Below, one piece after another: positions 6,946-16,113 of a stretch of DNA of 64,000 nucleotides (its first letter is position 1; each line of letters begins with the position of its first letter). Made by a program: the position numbers and the translations under genes. The stretch lies in NCBI RefSeq assembly GCF_013004375.1, contig NZ_JABERI010000005.1, forward strand, positions 124,001 to 188,000, written 5' to 3'. A model generated the notes under the pieces. That model was not told the origin of the DNA. It worked only from the letters and a program-made list of their open reading frames with translations, and did no database searches. Source of the stretch: Acinetobacter terrae (GTDB taxonomy: Bacteria > Pseudomonadota > Gammaproteobacteria > Pseudomonadales > Moraxellaceae).

Positions 6946-8787
6946 TTATTGTCCTGTATGCTTTTGAAACAGGTTGAGCTGTTTCAATAATTCGGCTTCG
7001 CTAAATGCACCGGTTAAACGTAAACCACGAATTTCTTGTTGTTTTGAATTTAAGAATAAATACGTGGGTGGACCTAAAATATCCCATTGATTCAGCAATG
7101 CCTGATGCGTTGCATCATAGTCACTTAAATCAAGCTTAATCAGAAAATACGGTGCCAAGTCTTGCTGTACTTGTGCTGATTTTAGGACACGATGTTCAAT
7201 CGGCTGACATGCCACGCACCAATCGGCATAGACATCAATAATAATACCTTGCTCAGATGGTGCACTGGTTAACAACTGTTGAAATTCATCGGCTGTTTTA
7301 GCCACATGCCATGTTGCTTGAGTACTGCTTTGTTCCACAAAGAAGCGTTGACTGTGTTGATATTGAGTATAGGCCAGATACGGAACCACCACGAGCAATG
7401 CCAAAATATACAGCCACTTAAATGGGGCTGTTTGTCGCATAATTCGAGGGATTAAATAAACAATAAAAATGATGCCTAAGCCCAAACTTAACCATTGTAG
7501 CCAAGCTTCAGAAATTAACGGACGAATAAAATACAGTGCCAGAGCCAACATTATAAAGGCAAAGAACACCTTAATCTGGTGCATCCATAGCCCCGCTTTA
7601 GGCAGAACCTTGGAACCTAACACACTGGCCAGAAGCAAGGGAGTGCCCATGCCAAAACCCAGTGTGAACAGTAATAATGCCCCTTGCCACTGACTTTGGG
7701 TCTGGGAAATAAATAACAACGCCCCTGCTAAAGGTGCAGTCATACACGGTCCAACCAACAGGGCCGAAATCATGCCCATGATGCCTGCACCAATTAAGCT
7801 GCCGCCTTTTTGTATCGATTGGGCCTGATCCAGACGATTGACCCAGCCTTGCGGTAATTTAATTTCAAACAGGCCAAATAAATTCAGGGCGAACAAGACA
7901 AAGAGCACGCTAAAAGCAATCAGTGTGGAAGGCTGTTGTAACCAGCGCTGGAAATTCAGTCCTGCTGATGAAGCAATTAAACCTAAAATGGCATAAACCA
8001 TGGCCATGCTACAGACAAAGACTAAAGCGATCATCCAGGCTTTTATGCCTTTACTGTCACGTACGATTAATGAGGTCAAAATCGGTAACATCGGCAAGGA
8101 ACAAGGCGTGAATGCCAGTAAAATCCCTAAACCAAAAAATAGCAATAAGCTATAAAATAAAGAATTTTCAGCCAGTTTTTCCGACCACATCTGATCTTGA
8201 GCAGTATCTAACGCAACTGAAGATTCAACGGGTTCTGAAATCTTTTGTTCAGCTGAAAAAGGTATCTTACCGCTTGTAGTACTATTCGATGACTGAGAAA
8301 GATCAAGCAAACGTTTGCTTGATCTGGCCTGATTTTGCAGCAGCACCAAGCCATCGACATCAGTCTGAAACTCGACTGTTTGTGGCGGATAACAAATACG
8401 ATCTTGGGCACAGCCCTGCCACATCACCCGATAGGTTTTTGATGCTTCGGTTGGAATATTAAATTGGACATTGTGAAAATAAACTTGGGTATGCCCATAG
8501 TTTTCATCATACAAATCGGTGGCTTTAGGCAGTTTTAAAGCAAGTTTCTGAGACCCTTGCTGGACTTCAAATTTGTGCTGATATAAATAATAACCTTGGG
8601 GAATATTCCAATTCAGCTGTGCTTCATGCTCACGATTGGATTCAACTGAAAAAGAAAAAGCATCTTCTGCAGAGAGCAATTGATCTTGCGCTTGTAAAGT
8701 CATTGAAAACAATAAAATGACGCTACAAATAAATCCGCTCACAGCGGAATGAAACAAGAACCCACTATTTTGAAGACACTTTTTCAT
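6946..8787 (-). CDS. dsbD: Thiol:disulfide interchange protein DsbD
   Basis: Carries electrons from cytosolic thioredoxin across the inner membrane to periplasmic DsbC, DsbG and CcmG-like partners. All three parts are present in 613 residues. After a signal segment (about 10-33) comes the alpha domain with Cys126 and Cys132 (QGCAQDRICYPP). A core of about eight membrane segments follows with the paired cysteines in FTPCSLPMLPILTS and GPCMTAPLAGAL. The C-terminal thioredoxin-like gamma domain has DWCVACQ, a CVAC active site. It sits in a tight minus-strand run: ankyrin gene, barrel gene (18 bases upstream), dsbD, GST. Confidence 0.96.
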   Translation of the reverse strand: MKKCLQNSGFLFHSAVSGFICSVILLFSMTLQAQDQLLSAEDAFSFSVESNREHEAQLNWNIPQGYYLYQHKFEVQQGSQKLALKLPKATDLYDENYGHTQVYFHNVQFNIPTEASKTYRVMWQGCAQDRICYPPQTVEFQTDVDGLVLLQNQARSSKRLLDLSQSSNSTTSGKIPFSAEQKISEPVESSVALDTAQDQMWSEKLAENSLFYSLLLFFGLGILLAFTPCSLPMLPILTSLIVRDSKGIKAWMIALVFVCSMAMVYAILGLIASSAGLNFQRWLQQPSTLIAFSVLFVLFALNLFGLFEIKLPQGWVNRLDQAQSIQKGGSLIGAGIMGMISALLVGPCMTAPLAGALLFISQTQSQWQGALLLFTLGFGMGTPLLLASVLGSKVLPKAGLWMHQIKVFFAFIMLALALYFIRPLISEAWLQWLSLGLGIIFIVYLIPRIMRQTAPFKWLYILALLVVVPYLAYTQYQHSQRFFVEQSSTQATWHVAKTADEFQQLLTSAPSEQGIIIDVYADWCVACQPIEHRVLKSAQVQQDLAPYFLIKLDLSDYDATHQALLNQWDILGPPTYLFLNSKQQEIRGLRLTGAFSEAELLKQLNLFQKHTGQ

Positions 8788-8805
8788 ATGCGTTTATTTT
8801 TTTAA

Positions 8806-9573
8806 TTAAAAGAGGAATGAAACACCTAAACCTGACTGGTAGCTTTTATCTTTGCCATTCAAGTCAACACCCACACTGGCATCCATTTGCACGCGGTCAT
8901 TCAGTGCATAGATAACACCTGAACCCAGTGAATATTCATAATCTTCACTTTCAACCTTGCGATAAACCAGTTCAGAAAAACCTGACCATTTATCCGCAAT
9001 TTTATATTCAATGGTTGGAACTGCAGTCACAGCCCAATTACTGTTTTGGGCTTCGTAACGCATGGTGATTGAAGTGGTAATCAGATCAGACGCTGCATAA
9101 GCTACGGCAGAGCTCAGGCTGTAAATATCATCGTGATTGCTAAAGCCATCATTGCCTGTGGCAAGAATTGCTTCTGCCAAAATGGCCATAGAAAGCTTTT
9201 CATCATCCAGATCAATGGCTTTTTTGAGCCCAATGCTGACATCGCCTAAACCATCTTCTTCAACCGACTGACCAGCACGTTTTATTTTGCTCCAGGCCGG
9301 ACCTTGCCATCCTAATTGTAGCTCTAAGTCTTTGGCCAAACCGGTACGCAATAACATGTCGGCATTTAAAGTCACAGTTTTTTGTTTTTCACCCTCTACC
9401 GTTCTTTCATTATAACTAACACTCGGTAAACCTTGTTCCCATGCCAGTTGACCGACTGGGGTAATGCCGGTACCAAAACCTGTCCCTGGACGGTCAAAGG
9501 AAAATTCAGCAGCCATAGTGTTCATACTGAAACCTGCCGCAACAATGAAACCTACTATTTTTACTGCTGACAT
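8806..9573 (-). CDS. Outer-membrane beta-barrel protein (MetA-pathway phenol degradation/porin-like)
   Basis: A 255-residue exported protein with a signal peptide ending near MNTMAA. The mature part is an alternation of short amphipathic strands (GLGDVSIGLKKAI, LSMAILAEAILATG, TTSITMRYEAQ, QMDASVGVDL). It ends in LGVSFLF, the terminal aromatic typical of BAM substrates. I read it as a barrel of the MetA-pathway/phenol degradation-like group; the cargo is unknown. Located 14 bases after the ankyrin gene and 18 before dsbD, so it is probably co-transcribed. Confidence 0.72.
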   Translation of the reverse strand: MSAVKIVGFIVAAGFSMNTMAAEFSFDRPGTGFGTGITPVGQLAWEQGLPSVSYNERTVEGEKQKTVTLNADMLLRTGLAKDLELQLGWQGPAWSKIKRAGQSVEEDGLGDVSIGLKKAIDLDDEKLSMAILAEAILATGNDGFSNHDDIYSLSSAVAYAASDLITTSITMRYEAQNSNWAVTAVPTIEYKIADKWSGFSELVYRKVESEDYEYSLGSGVIYALNDRVQMDASVGVDLNGKDKSYQSGLGVSFLF

Positions 9574-9587
9574 TTTTTTCTCGCTAA

Positions 9588-10130
9588 TTATGTTAATTCT
9601 TTGCTCATTTTAGCACCGTGACTACGGAGCAATTCCAAGGTTTGTTTTTCTTCCGCCAAAGCTTCTGACCAGTTAATTTCATCAAAATCACAATCAAAGA
9701 ATAAATCGCTAATTGAAGATAAAATAGTTAGTCCTTCTTCATCCTTGCTATTTGGATCGACTTTTTCATCGAGTAAGCGTTTCACTGCAGGCACACAGGC
9801 AGCGCTGGCAGCATCCCATAATGGACCATACAGTTCTTCGGCATCCCATAAATGTATATTGGCTTTGGCCTGAATAAGCGCTTCTAAAATTTCAATATGT
9901 ACCGCCAAATTTTGTTGTTTTTCTTGTTCAGATAAGGGTGAACCTGCTTCATAAGCTTCACAAATCTGTTCCCACCATTTAAACAAACCGTCTGACCAGA
10001 CAGAAATGACAGGACCTTTTTCCGGATCAATAAAATTAGGGTCGAGACCTTCTGCCAAAAGGCGTTGCACTTGAGCAAGATCGAGTTCTTCTATTGCTTG
10101 TACAAAGACTTGTTGTTGCGCTGTTAACAT
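9588..10130 (-). CDS. Ankyrin-repeat protein
   Basis: A 180-residue acidic protein with two to three ankyrin-like repeats: QAIEELDLAQVQRLLAEGLDPNFID at the start, LEALIQAKANIHLWDAEELYGPLWDAAS in the middle, and PAVKRLLDEKVDPNSKDEEGLTIL after it. No signal peptide is visible, so it is cytosolic and probably binds another protein. First gene of the minus-strand run leading to the barrel protein, dsbD and GST. The partner is unknown. Confidence 0.78.
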   Translation of the reverse strand: MLTAQQQVFVQAIEELDLAQVQRLLAEGLDPNFIDPEKGPVISVWSDGLFKWWEQICEAYEAGSPLSEQEKQQNLAVHIEILEALIQAKANIHLWDAEELYGPLWDAASAACVPAVKRLLDEKVDPNSKDEEGLTILSSISDLFFDCDFDEINWSEALAEEKQTLELLRSHGAKMSKELT

Positions 10131-10248
10131 GGAGAAAGCTCTCTTTAATCGGTTTTAAACTATTATGCCCAATAAAAGTGGATTTGTTTTGGCTAAATGT
10201 ATAACGAACATATTTATTATTCATTTTTCTTTTATAATATCTGCACAT

Positions 10249-10274
10249 AAAAAAAGCTCCGAAGAGCTTTTTTT
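10249..10274 (-). terminator. hpf terminator
   Basis: On the minus strand AGCTC and GAGCT enclose UUCG, followed by a T run, 25 bases after the hpf stop. Confidence 0.8.
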
Positions 10275-10299
10275 CCTATCTAATCAAGCAGGTTTCTGC

Positions 10300-10677
10300 C
10301 TAATCTTCTAAATCCTGTACACCCTCGGTATCGTTGCTTTCAGCAAATGCCGGCACTGCAGCACGAGGGTCATCTAGTTTCTCAAATAAATGTTCCAGAC
10401 TGCGTTTTAAGCGGTCAATGGCTCCATGTATGGCAGTATCGATATTATGACCATGATGATTCACCACCACAGGTTTCAACCCTGCTGGACGCGCTTCAAT
10501 CATGCAGTGAATATCATCTGCGCCACCTTTGGCTGCATTTTCGTCGCTAAAATGAACTGAAAAATGAGTAATACGTTCGCTATGACGTTGGAATGCTGCA
10601 TTCAGTTCTGCACGAACATAAGTAATTAAACGTTCACTATTTTGAATGTTTTTATCTGTACGGATTTCAATGTTCAT
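10300..10677 (-). CDS. HPF/RaiA-family ribosome hibernation factor
   Basis: 125 residues of the short ribosome-associated inhibitor type. The domain runs from MNIEIRTDKNIQNSERL to AIDRLKRSLEHLFEKL with the beta-alpha-beta-beta-beta-alpha order of the family. The C-terminal tail is short and acidic (ESNDTEGVQDLED) rather than a dimerisation domain. Such proteins sit in the mRNA/tRNA channel of the 30S subunit in stationary phase. rpoN, a common neighbour elsewhere, is not here. Upstream is a long gene-free stretch with a stable hairpin at 10838-10871. Confidence 0.8.
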   Translation of the reverse strand: MNIEIRTDKNIQNSERLITYVRAELNAAFQRHSERITHFSVHFSDENAAKGGADDIHCMIEARPAGLKPVVVNHHGHNIDTAIHGAIDRLKRSLEHLFEKLDDPRAAVPAFAESNDTEGVQDLED

Positions 10678-11167
10678 ATAATTTCATCCTCTTTTATTCA
10701 CATCTTTTGTGCAAAACTTTTTATCTTGGCACGTTTAAACTTGCTGTAAAAACAGCGCGAAACATCTTCAAATTGGTTTGGAACGAATTCCTCCACATTG
10801 AACGATGAACACTTGTGAGTCTGCAGAATCGTGTCCTTATGCTTCGAATATAAGGGTCTAAGCGAAGCATATGCAAGTAGTATTTTGATATTTTTTTAAT
10901 ATACATATAGCAGTTATGTGATTCGACTTTATTTGCCAAGTTATTTGATAAATCTAATATTATTTTTTGTTGATCAAAAGTAACGGCTAAAATCATTTTA
11001 GCTTTTTTATCAGCCTATATTTTTTAAGTATCAAAAAGCTGTAGTGTAAATTTAACCTCAAAAATATCTGGGCGAATTACATTATTTTTGAGTCATTGAT
11101 CAATTTTGGCTTTATTTTTACTTAAGAATCTGTATGCTTTGCTTGCTTCTCGGGGGAGATCTTTTTA
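10678..11167. other. Gene-free interval between hpf and the porin gene
   Basis: About 490 bases with no convincing gene. It contains one strong hairpin (10838-10846 with 10863-10871, TATGCTTCG/CGAAGCATA) and AT-rich divergent promoter DNA. A 91-residue minus-strand frame at 10721-10996 shows no family features or good ribosome site, and I do not call it. Confidence 0.6.
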
Positions 11168-11899
11168 ATGAAACTTACACAAATTTTTGCAACATGTGCA
11201 TTGGCTTCAACTGCTGCACTCACTCAAGCTGCACCAGTATGGCAAGATTTCAGCGTGACTGGTCTTTATGGTGAAAACTATAAAGTTGTAGATGATCAGC
11301 AAACCACTATGACTGTTGAATATGCAGCCAAAGTTAAATATGCAGATGTATTCTTCTTTGCTGACCGCCTACGCGGTGGTGATGATAACAAATCAACTTA
11401 TTTTGAATTATCACCTCGTTTAAGCCTGGGTGAAGTAACTGGTCAAAAACTTGCGTTTGGTCCAGTAAAAGACGTTTTAGTTTCAACCACTTGGGAAGCT
11501 AATAGTGCTAAAGAAAGTTACAATAACTTTGATAACTTCTTATACGGCGTTGGCTTCGATTTAGATATTCCATATTTCCAATATGCGAGTGTAAATTTCT
11601 ATCGTGCCAATAATGAACTTCAAAAAGATGACTATCAAATGACGCTTACCTATGGCGTTCCATTTAAATTAGGCTCTGAAGACTTCCTTGTTGATGGTTT
11701 CCTTGATTGGTCTACAGCAGAAAAAGATCACAAAAGTGAATTAAACTGGACCACTCAGTGGAAATGGAATGCGGGTAAACACATTTCTCCAGACACACGT
11801 TTATACCTCGGTATTGAACATTCAGTTTGGAACAACAAATTCGGTATTCCAAATGCGAATGAAAACAACGTAAGCGCATTGGTTAAATACCACTTCTAA
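11168..11899 (+). CDS. Nucleoside-specific channel-forming Tsx/OmpK-like outer-membrane protein
   Basis: 243 residues with a signal peptide (MKLTQIFATCALASTAALTQA, cleaved near QAA-PV). The mature chain is a beta barrel with the Tsx/OmpK pattern: VWQDFSVTGLYGENYKV at the start, YADVFFFADRLRGGDDNKSTYFELSPRLSLG, and a C-terminal strand NVSALVKYHF ending in Phe. Family members form nucleoside-selective channels or phage receptors. The ribosome site GGGGGAGA is strong, which suggests high expression. Monocistronic, with a terminator behind it. Confidence 0.86.
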   Translation: MKLTQIFATCALASTAALTQAAPVWQDFSVTGLYGENYKVVDDQQTTMTVEYAAKVKYADVFFFADRLRGGDDNKSTYFELSPRLSLGEVTGQKLAFGPVKDVLVSTTWEANSAKESYNNFDNFLYGVGFDLDIPYFQYASVNFYRANNELQKDDYQMTLTYGVPFKLGSEDFLVDGFLDWSTAEKDHKSELNWTTQWKWNAGKHISPDTRLYLGIEHSVWNNKFGIPNANENNVSALVKYHF

Positions 11900-11914
11900 T
11901 ACGTTTTGATCATC

Positions 11915-11946
11915 TTAAAAAAGCAAGGCTTCGGTCTTGCTTTTTT
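11915..11946 (+). terminator. Porin gene terminator
   Basis: AAGCAAGGC and GTCTTGCTT enclose TTCG with a T run after it, directly behind the Tsx/OmpK-like gene. Confidence 0.8.
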
Positions 11947-12007
11947 ATTGCCCTAAAATAGAATTATTTCTAAAATAAAAGCTCTATTTATTCATTCGGC
12001 ATATGCA

Positions 12008-12511
12008 ATGGACTTTCAAATACGTCCCGCTCAAATACAAGATCTAGAACAAATACTGAATATTTATAATGCTGAAATTCTAAATGGAACCGCGACTTGG
12101 AATGACAGAGAAAAGTCTTTAGATGATTTTCATCACTGGTTTAAAAATCTCATCACTCAACAATTTCCTTTATTCGTTGCTGAAGATTTAGAGTCTAAAC
12201 GCATTGCAGGCTACGCTGACTATTCTTTATTTCGCCAAATTCATGGCTTTAAACACACCATTGAACATTCTGTGTTTATTCATCCAGACTTTACAAGACA
12301 AGGTTTAGGCAAAGCTTTAATGCTTAAATTGATTGAGCATGCAAAACAGCATCATATTCACGTCATGGTCGCTGCAATTGATCATGCAAATAAAGCATCC
12401 ATTGTATTGCATGAAAAATTAGGCTTTAAGCAAACTGGTTATATGCCAGAAGTAGGACAAAAATTTGGACAATGGCGTGATTTAGTGTTGATGCAGCTGA
12501 TACTAGATTAA
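12008..12511 (+). CDS. GNAT N-acetyltransferase, phosphinothricin acetyltransferase-like
   Basis: 167 residues, single GNAT domain. IRPAQIQDLEQILNIYNAEI is the start typical of the PAT/YncA group, which acetylate amino-acid analogues such as phosphinothricin or methionine sulfoximine. The acetyl-CoA loop is HPDFTRQGLGKALMLKLIEHA (R/QxxGxG/A). IDHANKASIVLHEKLGFKQTGYMPEVGQKFGQWRDLVLMQ follows the group closely. The true substrate is not known. Stand-alone gene. Confidence 0.88.
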   Translation: MDFQIRPAQIQDLEQILNIYNAEILNGTATWNDREKSLDDFHHWFKNLITQQFPLFVAEDLESKRIAGYADYSLFRQIHGFKHTIEHSVFIHPDFTRQGLGKALMLKLIEHAKQHHIHVMVAAIDHANKASIVLHEKLGFKQTGYMPEVGQKFGQWRDLVLMQLILD

Positions 12512-12632
12512 GTATTAGGTTATTCAATCTTATGAAAGAATGCTTTAAATTTGTTTTTTACTGCTAAACAAATGATGTGTATGTGCTTTAATAATAAAAA
12601 ATAATTTGAATAAACCATGTTTGGGACATTTA

Positions 12633-13337
12633 ATGGCAAAATTTTTAAATACCAGTGCGACCAATTTCTTTTTGGAAGAACTCATCAAAAATGCAAAAGA
12701 GCGGCTCATTTTAATCAGCCCTTATCTGCGTTTAAATGATCGTATTAAAGAATTATTAGAAGACAAAAACCGTTTAAAAATTGATATTCGGATTGTTTAT
12801 GGAAAAAGTGATTTACATCCGGATGAAATCAAATGGATGCAAAAACTCGATTATGTACGCCTGAGCTTTTGCAAAAACCTACATGCAAAATGCTATATGA
12901 ATGAATCGGAATGCATTATTTCGAGTTTAAATCTCTATGAATTTAGCCAAGTAAATAACAATGAAATGGGCATTTTGATTCGTAAATATGAAGATGATGA
13001 AGTATTCAAAGATGCTTATGAAGAATCTCAGCGCATTATTCGCATCAGCGATGAACTTCGAATCTCATTAGATGAAGTGAAAACAGAGCAAGTTCAAGTT
13101 GAAGAAAAAAATGATGAGGACGCTGATAATTTAAGTAAATTAACTTCATCAAAATTAGCAGCAAAACATAAGTTAAAAACTGCTGATTTATTGGATAAGT
13201 TTGTCGAAAAAGGATTTTTAACACTCAATGAAAATGGTAAATATCTTCTCACAGAACAAGGCAAAGCCATGGGGGGAGAATTTAGGACCAGCCAATACGG
13301 TGGTTATTTTCTGTGGTCAGAAAGTTTAGACATCTAA
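12633..13337 (+). CDS. Phospholipase D-like domain protein with C-terminal winged-helix-like region
   Basis: About 234 residues from ATG at 12633; an in-frame TTG at 12606 would add nine. The first 150 residues look like one PLD-like domain: ATNFFLEELIKNAKERLILISPYLRLND, then HAKCYMNESECIISSLNLYEFS, an HxK motif with the downstream Ser-Asn. A charged linker (about 160-178) leads to SKLAAKHKLKTADLLDKFVEKGFLTLNENGKYLLTEQGKAMGG, which resembles a small winged helix seen in phage-type regulators. One HxK copy per chain suggests a dimer. Nuclease or DNA-binding function is inferred; the biological role is unknown. Confidence 0.7.
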   Translation: MAKFLNTSATNFFLEELIKNAKERLILISPYLRLNDRIKELLEDKNRLKIDIRIVYGKSDLHPDEIKWMQKLDYVRLSFCKNLHAKCYMNESECIISSLNLYEFSQVNNNEMGILIRKYEDDEVFKDAYEESQRIIRISDELRISLDEVKTEQVQVEEKNDEDADNLSKLTSSKLAAKHKLKTADLLDKFVEKGFLTLNENGKYLLTEQGKAMGGEFRTSQYGGYFLWSESLDI

Positions 13338-13338
13338 T

Positions 13339-13364
13339 AAAAAGCCCGCATTCAGCGGGCTTTT
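13339..13364. terminator. Terminator between PLD-like gene and parE
   Basis: GCCCGC (13344-13349) pairs with GCGGGC (13355-13360), flanked by A and T runs, so it can serve both converging genes. Confidence 0.8.
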
Positions 13365-13388
13365 CACAAGCAAATCATGAGTAAAAAA

Positions 13389-15269
13389 TTACACCACTAA
13401 ATCAGCCAGATTACCTTTTTGTTCGAGCCAATCTTTACGATCACCGGCGCGTTTCTTGGCAAGCAACTTATCGAGCAAACCTGCGGTAAATTGCATGTCA
13501 TCCAAATCGAGCTGCACCAGACGGCGAGTATCCGGATCTAAAGTCGTTTCACGAAGTTGACTGGCATTCATTTCACCCAATCCTTTGAATCGGGTAATTT
13601 GCGGTGTTTTAGTCTTGGTTTTTTTCAAAATTGATTCTAATTCATCTTCATCAAGTGCGTAATGGACGTCTTTACCATCGTCAATTCGGAATAATGGCGG
13701 CATCGCCACATACAAATGCCCTGCTTCTACCAAGGTCGGGAAATGTTTTACAAACAATGCGCACAATAATGTCGCAATATGCAAACCATCTGAATCGGCA
13801 TCGGCAAGGATACACACTTTGCCATAACGTAATTCTGAAAGATCGTCGCTGCCTGGATCCACACCAATCGCAATCGCAATATTATGTACTTCCTGAGAAG
13901 CCAAAACCTCATCGGATGCCACTTCCCAGGTATTTAAAATTTTCCCGCGAATCGGCATGATTGCCTGAAAATTCTTATCGCGTGCCTGTTTGGCAGAGCC
14001 ACCCGCAGAATCCCCTTCCACAATAAACAGTTCAGATTCATCCAAACTATGCCCAACGCAATCGGATAATTTCCCCGGCAAAGTTGGCCCGGCAACAATC
14101 TTTTTACGTTCAACTTTTTTAGCTGCTTTTAAACGACGACCGGCTTTGGCAATCATGATTTCAGCAATCTGCATGGCGGTATCAGAATTTTGATTCAACC
14201 ACAGCGCGAATGCATCTTTGGCAATATTCAGCACAATAGCAGAGGCTTCACGACTTGAAAGCCGCTCCTTGGTTTGTCCTGAAAATTGCGGTTCCTGAAA
14301 TTTTAAAGACAGAATGTAATTCACGCCATCCCAGACATCTTCAGCAGAAAGCTTTAAATTACGCGGCAATAAATTACGCAGTTCACAGAACTCGCGCATC
14401 GCATCCGTGACACCTGAACGCAGACCGTTCACATGCGTACCGCCTTGCGCAGTGGGAATCAGGTTGACATAACTTTCCTGAACCTGTTCGCCACCTTCAG
14501 CATTCCAGCAAATTGCAAATTCAGCACTGGCGCGCTCTGCTTCACCTGTTGCCACAAAAGCCGGACATGGAATAATGTCGCGGTCTTGCAACTCATCCAT
14601 CAAATAGTCGACCAGACCATTTTCAAATTGCCATTCAATTTTTTCGTTATTAATTTGGTCAACATACACAATTTGTAAGCCTGCCGCTAAAACTGCTTTG
14701 GCTTTTAAATTATGCTTTAATGCTTTTAAGGCAAATTTGGGTGAATCGAAATATTTTACATCTGGCCAGAAATGAACCGTAGTGCCTGAGGCACGCTTGG
14801 GTGCTTTACCTTCAAACACCTCAAGTTGTGAAACTGGTTCACCATGCTCAAATGCCATTTTATAGACATTGCCTTGGCGCTGAACTTCAACTTCAACCCT
14901 GTTAGACAGCGCATTAACAACAGAAATACCTACCCCATGCAAACCACCTGAAAACTGGTAGTTATCAGTACTGAATTTACCGCCTGCATGCAATTTGGTC
15001 AGGATAATTTCAATCCCGCTTTGACCATATTCAGGGTGAATATCGACTGGCATACCGCGACCGTTGTCTTCTACCGACAAAGAACCATCTTTATAGACCG
15101 TCACGGTGATTTTGTTGGCATGTCCTGCAAGTGCCTCATCCACAGCGTTATCAATGACTTCCTGTGCCAAATGGTTTGGACGAGTGGTATCGGTATACAT
15201 CCCCGGACGACGACGGACCGGATCTAAACCAGATAAAACTTCAAGTGATTGAGCCGTATATTGAGACAC
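13389..15269 (-). CDS. parE: DNA topoisomerase IV subunit B ParE
   Basis: ATPase subunit that with ParC decatenates daughter chromosomes. The GHKL ATP site is near the start (EVIDNAVDEAL, DNGRGMPVDIHPEYG, GGLHGVGISVVNALS). The TOPRIM domain has LFIVEGDSAGGSAKQARDK and ADADSDGLHIATLL. Length is 626 residues from GTG at 15269, which matches the usual MSQYTAQSLEVLSG start and has AGGAAA in front. A TTG at 15296 in the same frame is less likely. The start lies beyond the yqiA stop by only 14 bases, so yqiA-parE form one unit, as in other gammaproteobacteria. Confidence 0.97.
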   Translation of the reverse strand: MSQYTAQSLEVLSGLDPVRRRPGMYTDTTRPNHLAQEVIDNAVDEALAGHANKITVTVYKDGSLSVEDNGRGMPVDIHPEYGQSGIEIILTKLHAGGKFSTDNYQFSGGLHGVGISVVNALSNRVEVEVQRQGNVYKMAFEHGEPVSQLEVFEGKAPKRASGTTVHFWPDVKYFDSPKFALKALKHNLKAKAVLAAGLQIVYVDQINNEKIEWQFENGLVDYLMDELQDRDIIPCPAFVATGEAERASAEFAICWNAEGGEQVQESYVNLIPTAQGGTHVNGLRSGVTDAMREFCELRNLLPRNLKLSAEDVWDGVNYILSLKFQEPQFSGQTKERLSSREASAIVLNIAKDAFALWLNQNSDTAMQIAEIMIAKAGRRLKAAKKVERKKIVAGPTLPGKLSDCVGHSLDESELFIVEGDSAGGSAKQARDKNFQAIMPIRGKILNTWEVASDEVLASQEVHNIAIAIGVDPGSDDLSELRYGKVCILADADSDGLHIATLLCALFVKHFPTLVEAGHLYVAMPPLFRIDDGKDVHYALDEDELESILKKTKTKTPQITRFKGLGEMNASQLRETTLDPDTRRLVQLDLDDMQFTAGLLDKLLAKKRAGDRKDWLEQKGNLADLVV

Positions 15270-15283
15270 GTTGTACTGTTTCC

Positions 15284-15865
15284 TTATTTTATACAATCCG
15301 ATAAAAACTGTAATGCCATCGGTATTTTGTCTGCGAAATTGTCCATCGCATGCTTGCCATTCGCTTCAGTGATGATCATGGACTGATGTGAAGCATTGCT
15401 ATAATAACGCTGTGCTTCACGATAATCCAAAACTTCGTCACCTTGTTGTAATAACACTAAAATTTTGTCTGCATCGTGTACAAATGGCAGCGCCATCTGC
15501 TGCAGTTGATCAAGTTGTGCATGATCCAGAGTCCATTCGGCATTCACCACATAGGGAATGTGCTCGCTGCCAAATAAATCATGAAACAATTGCCATGGTC
15601 GCATGGCAGGGTTAATTAAAACAGCCGGCACGCCATGTTTTGCGACCAGTTGTGTCGCATAAAAGCCCCCCAGACTGCTGCCAATGAGGACCACTTGATC
15701 TAAACTTGCAATCATATCCGAAACATAAGCCAAAACCTGTTGGGGTGGCATATTTAAATCAGGCAGATAAACCTGAAAATCGGTCTGCTGACAAAATGCT
15801 TTAATCTGTTGCCCTTTTATAGATAAGGCACTACTTTGAAATCCATGTAAATAAATAATGTTCAT
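15284..15865 (-). CDS. yqiA: YqiA-like esterase
   Basis: Compact alpha/beta hydrolase of 193 residues. IIYLHGFQSSALSIKG opens the fold, and GSSLGG gives the elbow with Ser64 as nucleophile. The C-terminal ANGKHAMDNF supplies the histidine. E. coli YqiA hydrolyses palmitoyl-CoA and p-nitrophenyl esters. Next to parE, the same conserved neighbourhood as in E. coli, which supports the name. Confidence 0.87.
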   Translation of the reverse strand: MNIIYLHGFQSSALSIKGQQIKAFCQQTDFQVYLPDLNMPPQQVLAYVSDMIASLDQVVLIGSSLGGFYATQLVAKHGVPAVLINPAMRPWQLFHDLFGSEHIPYVVNAEWTLDHAQLDQLQQMALPFVHDADKILVLLQQGDEVLDYREAQRYYSNASHQSMIITEANGKHAMDNFADKIPMALQFLSDCIK

Positions 15866-16113
15866 CGCTTTTTATTTCATATTAATTTAAATGAATCTGA
15901 TTTATTCTAAAACGACAACCCTATTACCGCTTCGTTTTAATTTGCATTTTACAGGAATTGTCAGACAAAAAAATTACAACTAAAAGTCAATCATCGTTAT
16001 TGTAAAAGCTGTTCGAGATGAACCCTATAAGATTAAAAGCTAAGAATTTATACCGTGATCTCAACAAAAAATAAAGTGCCTGCGGGACATGGTCAGCAAA
16101 AGGATAGGATAAA

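Noticed and set aside
10721-10996. 91-residue minus-strand frame upstream of hpf
   Set aside because: No ribosome site worth the name, no domain, composition like translated AT-rich spacer.
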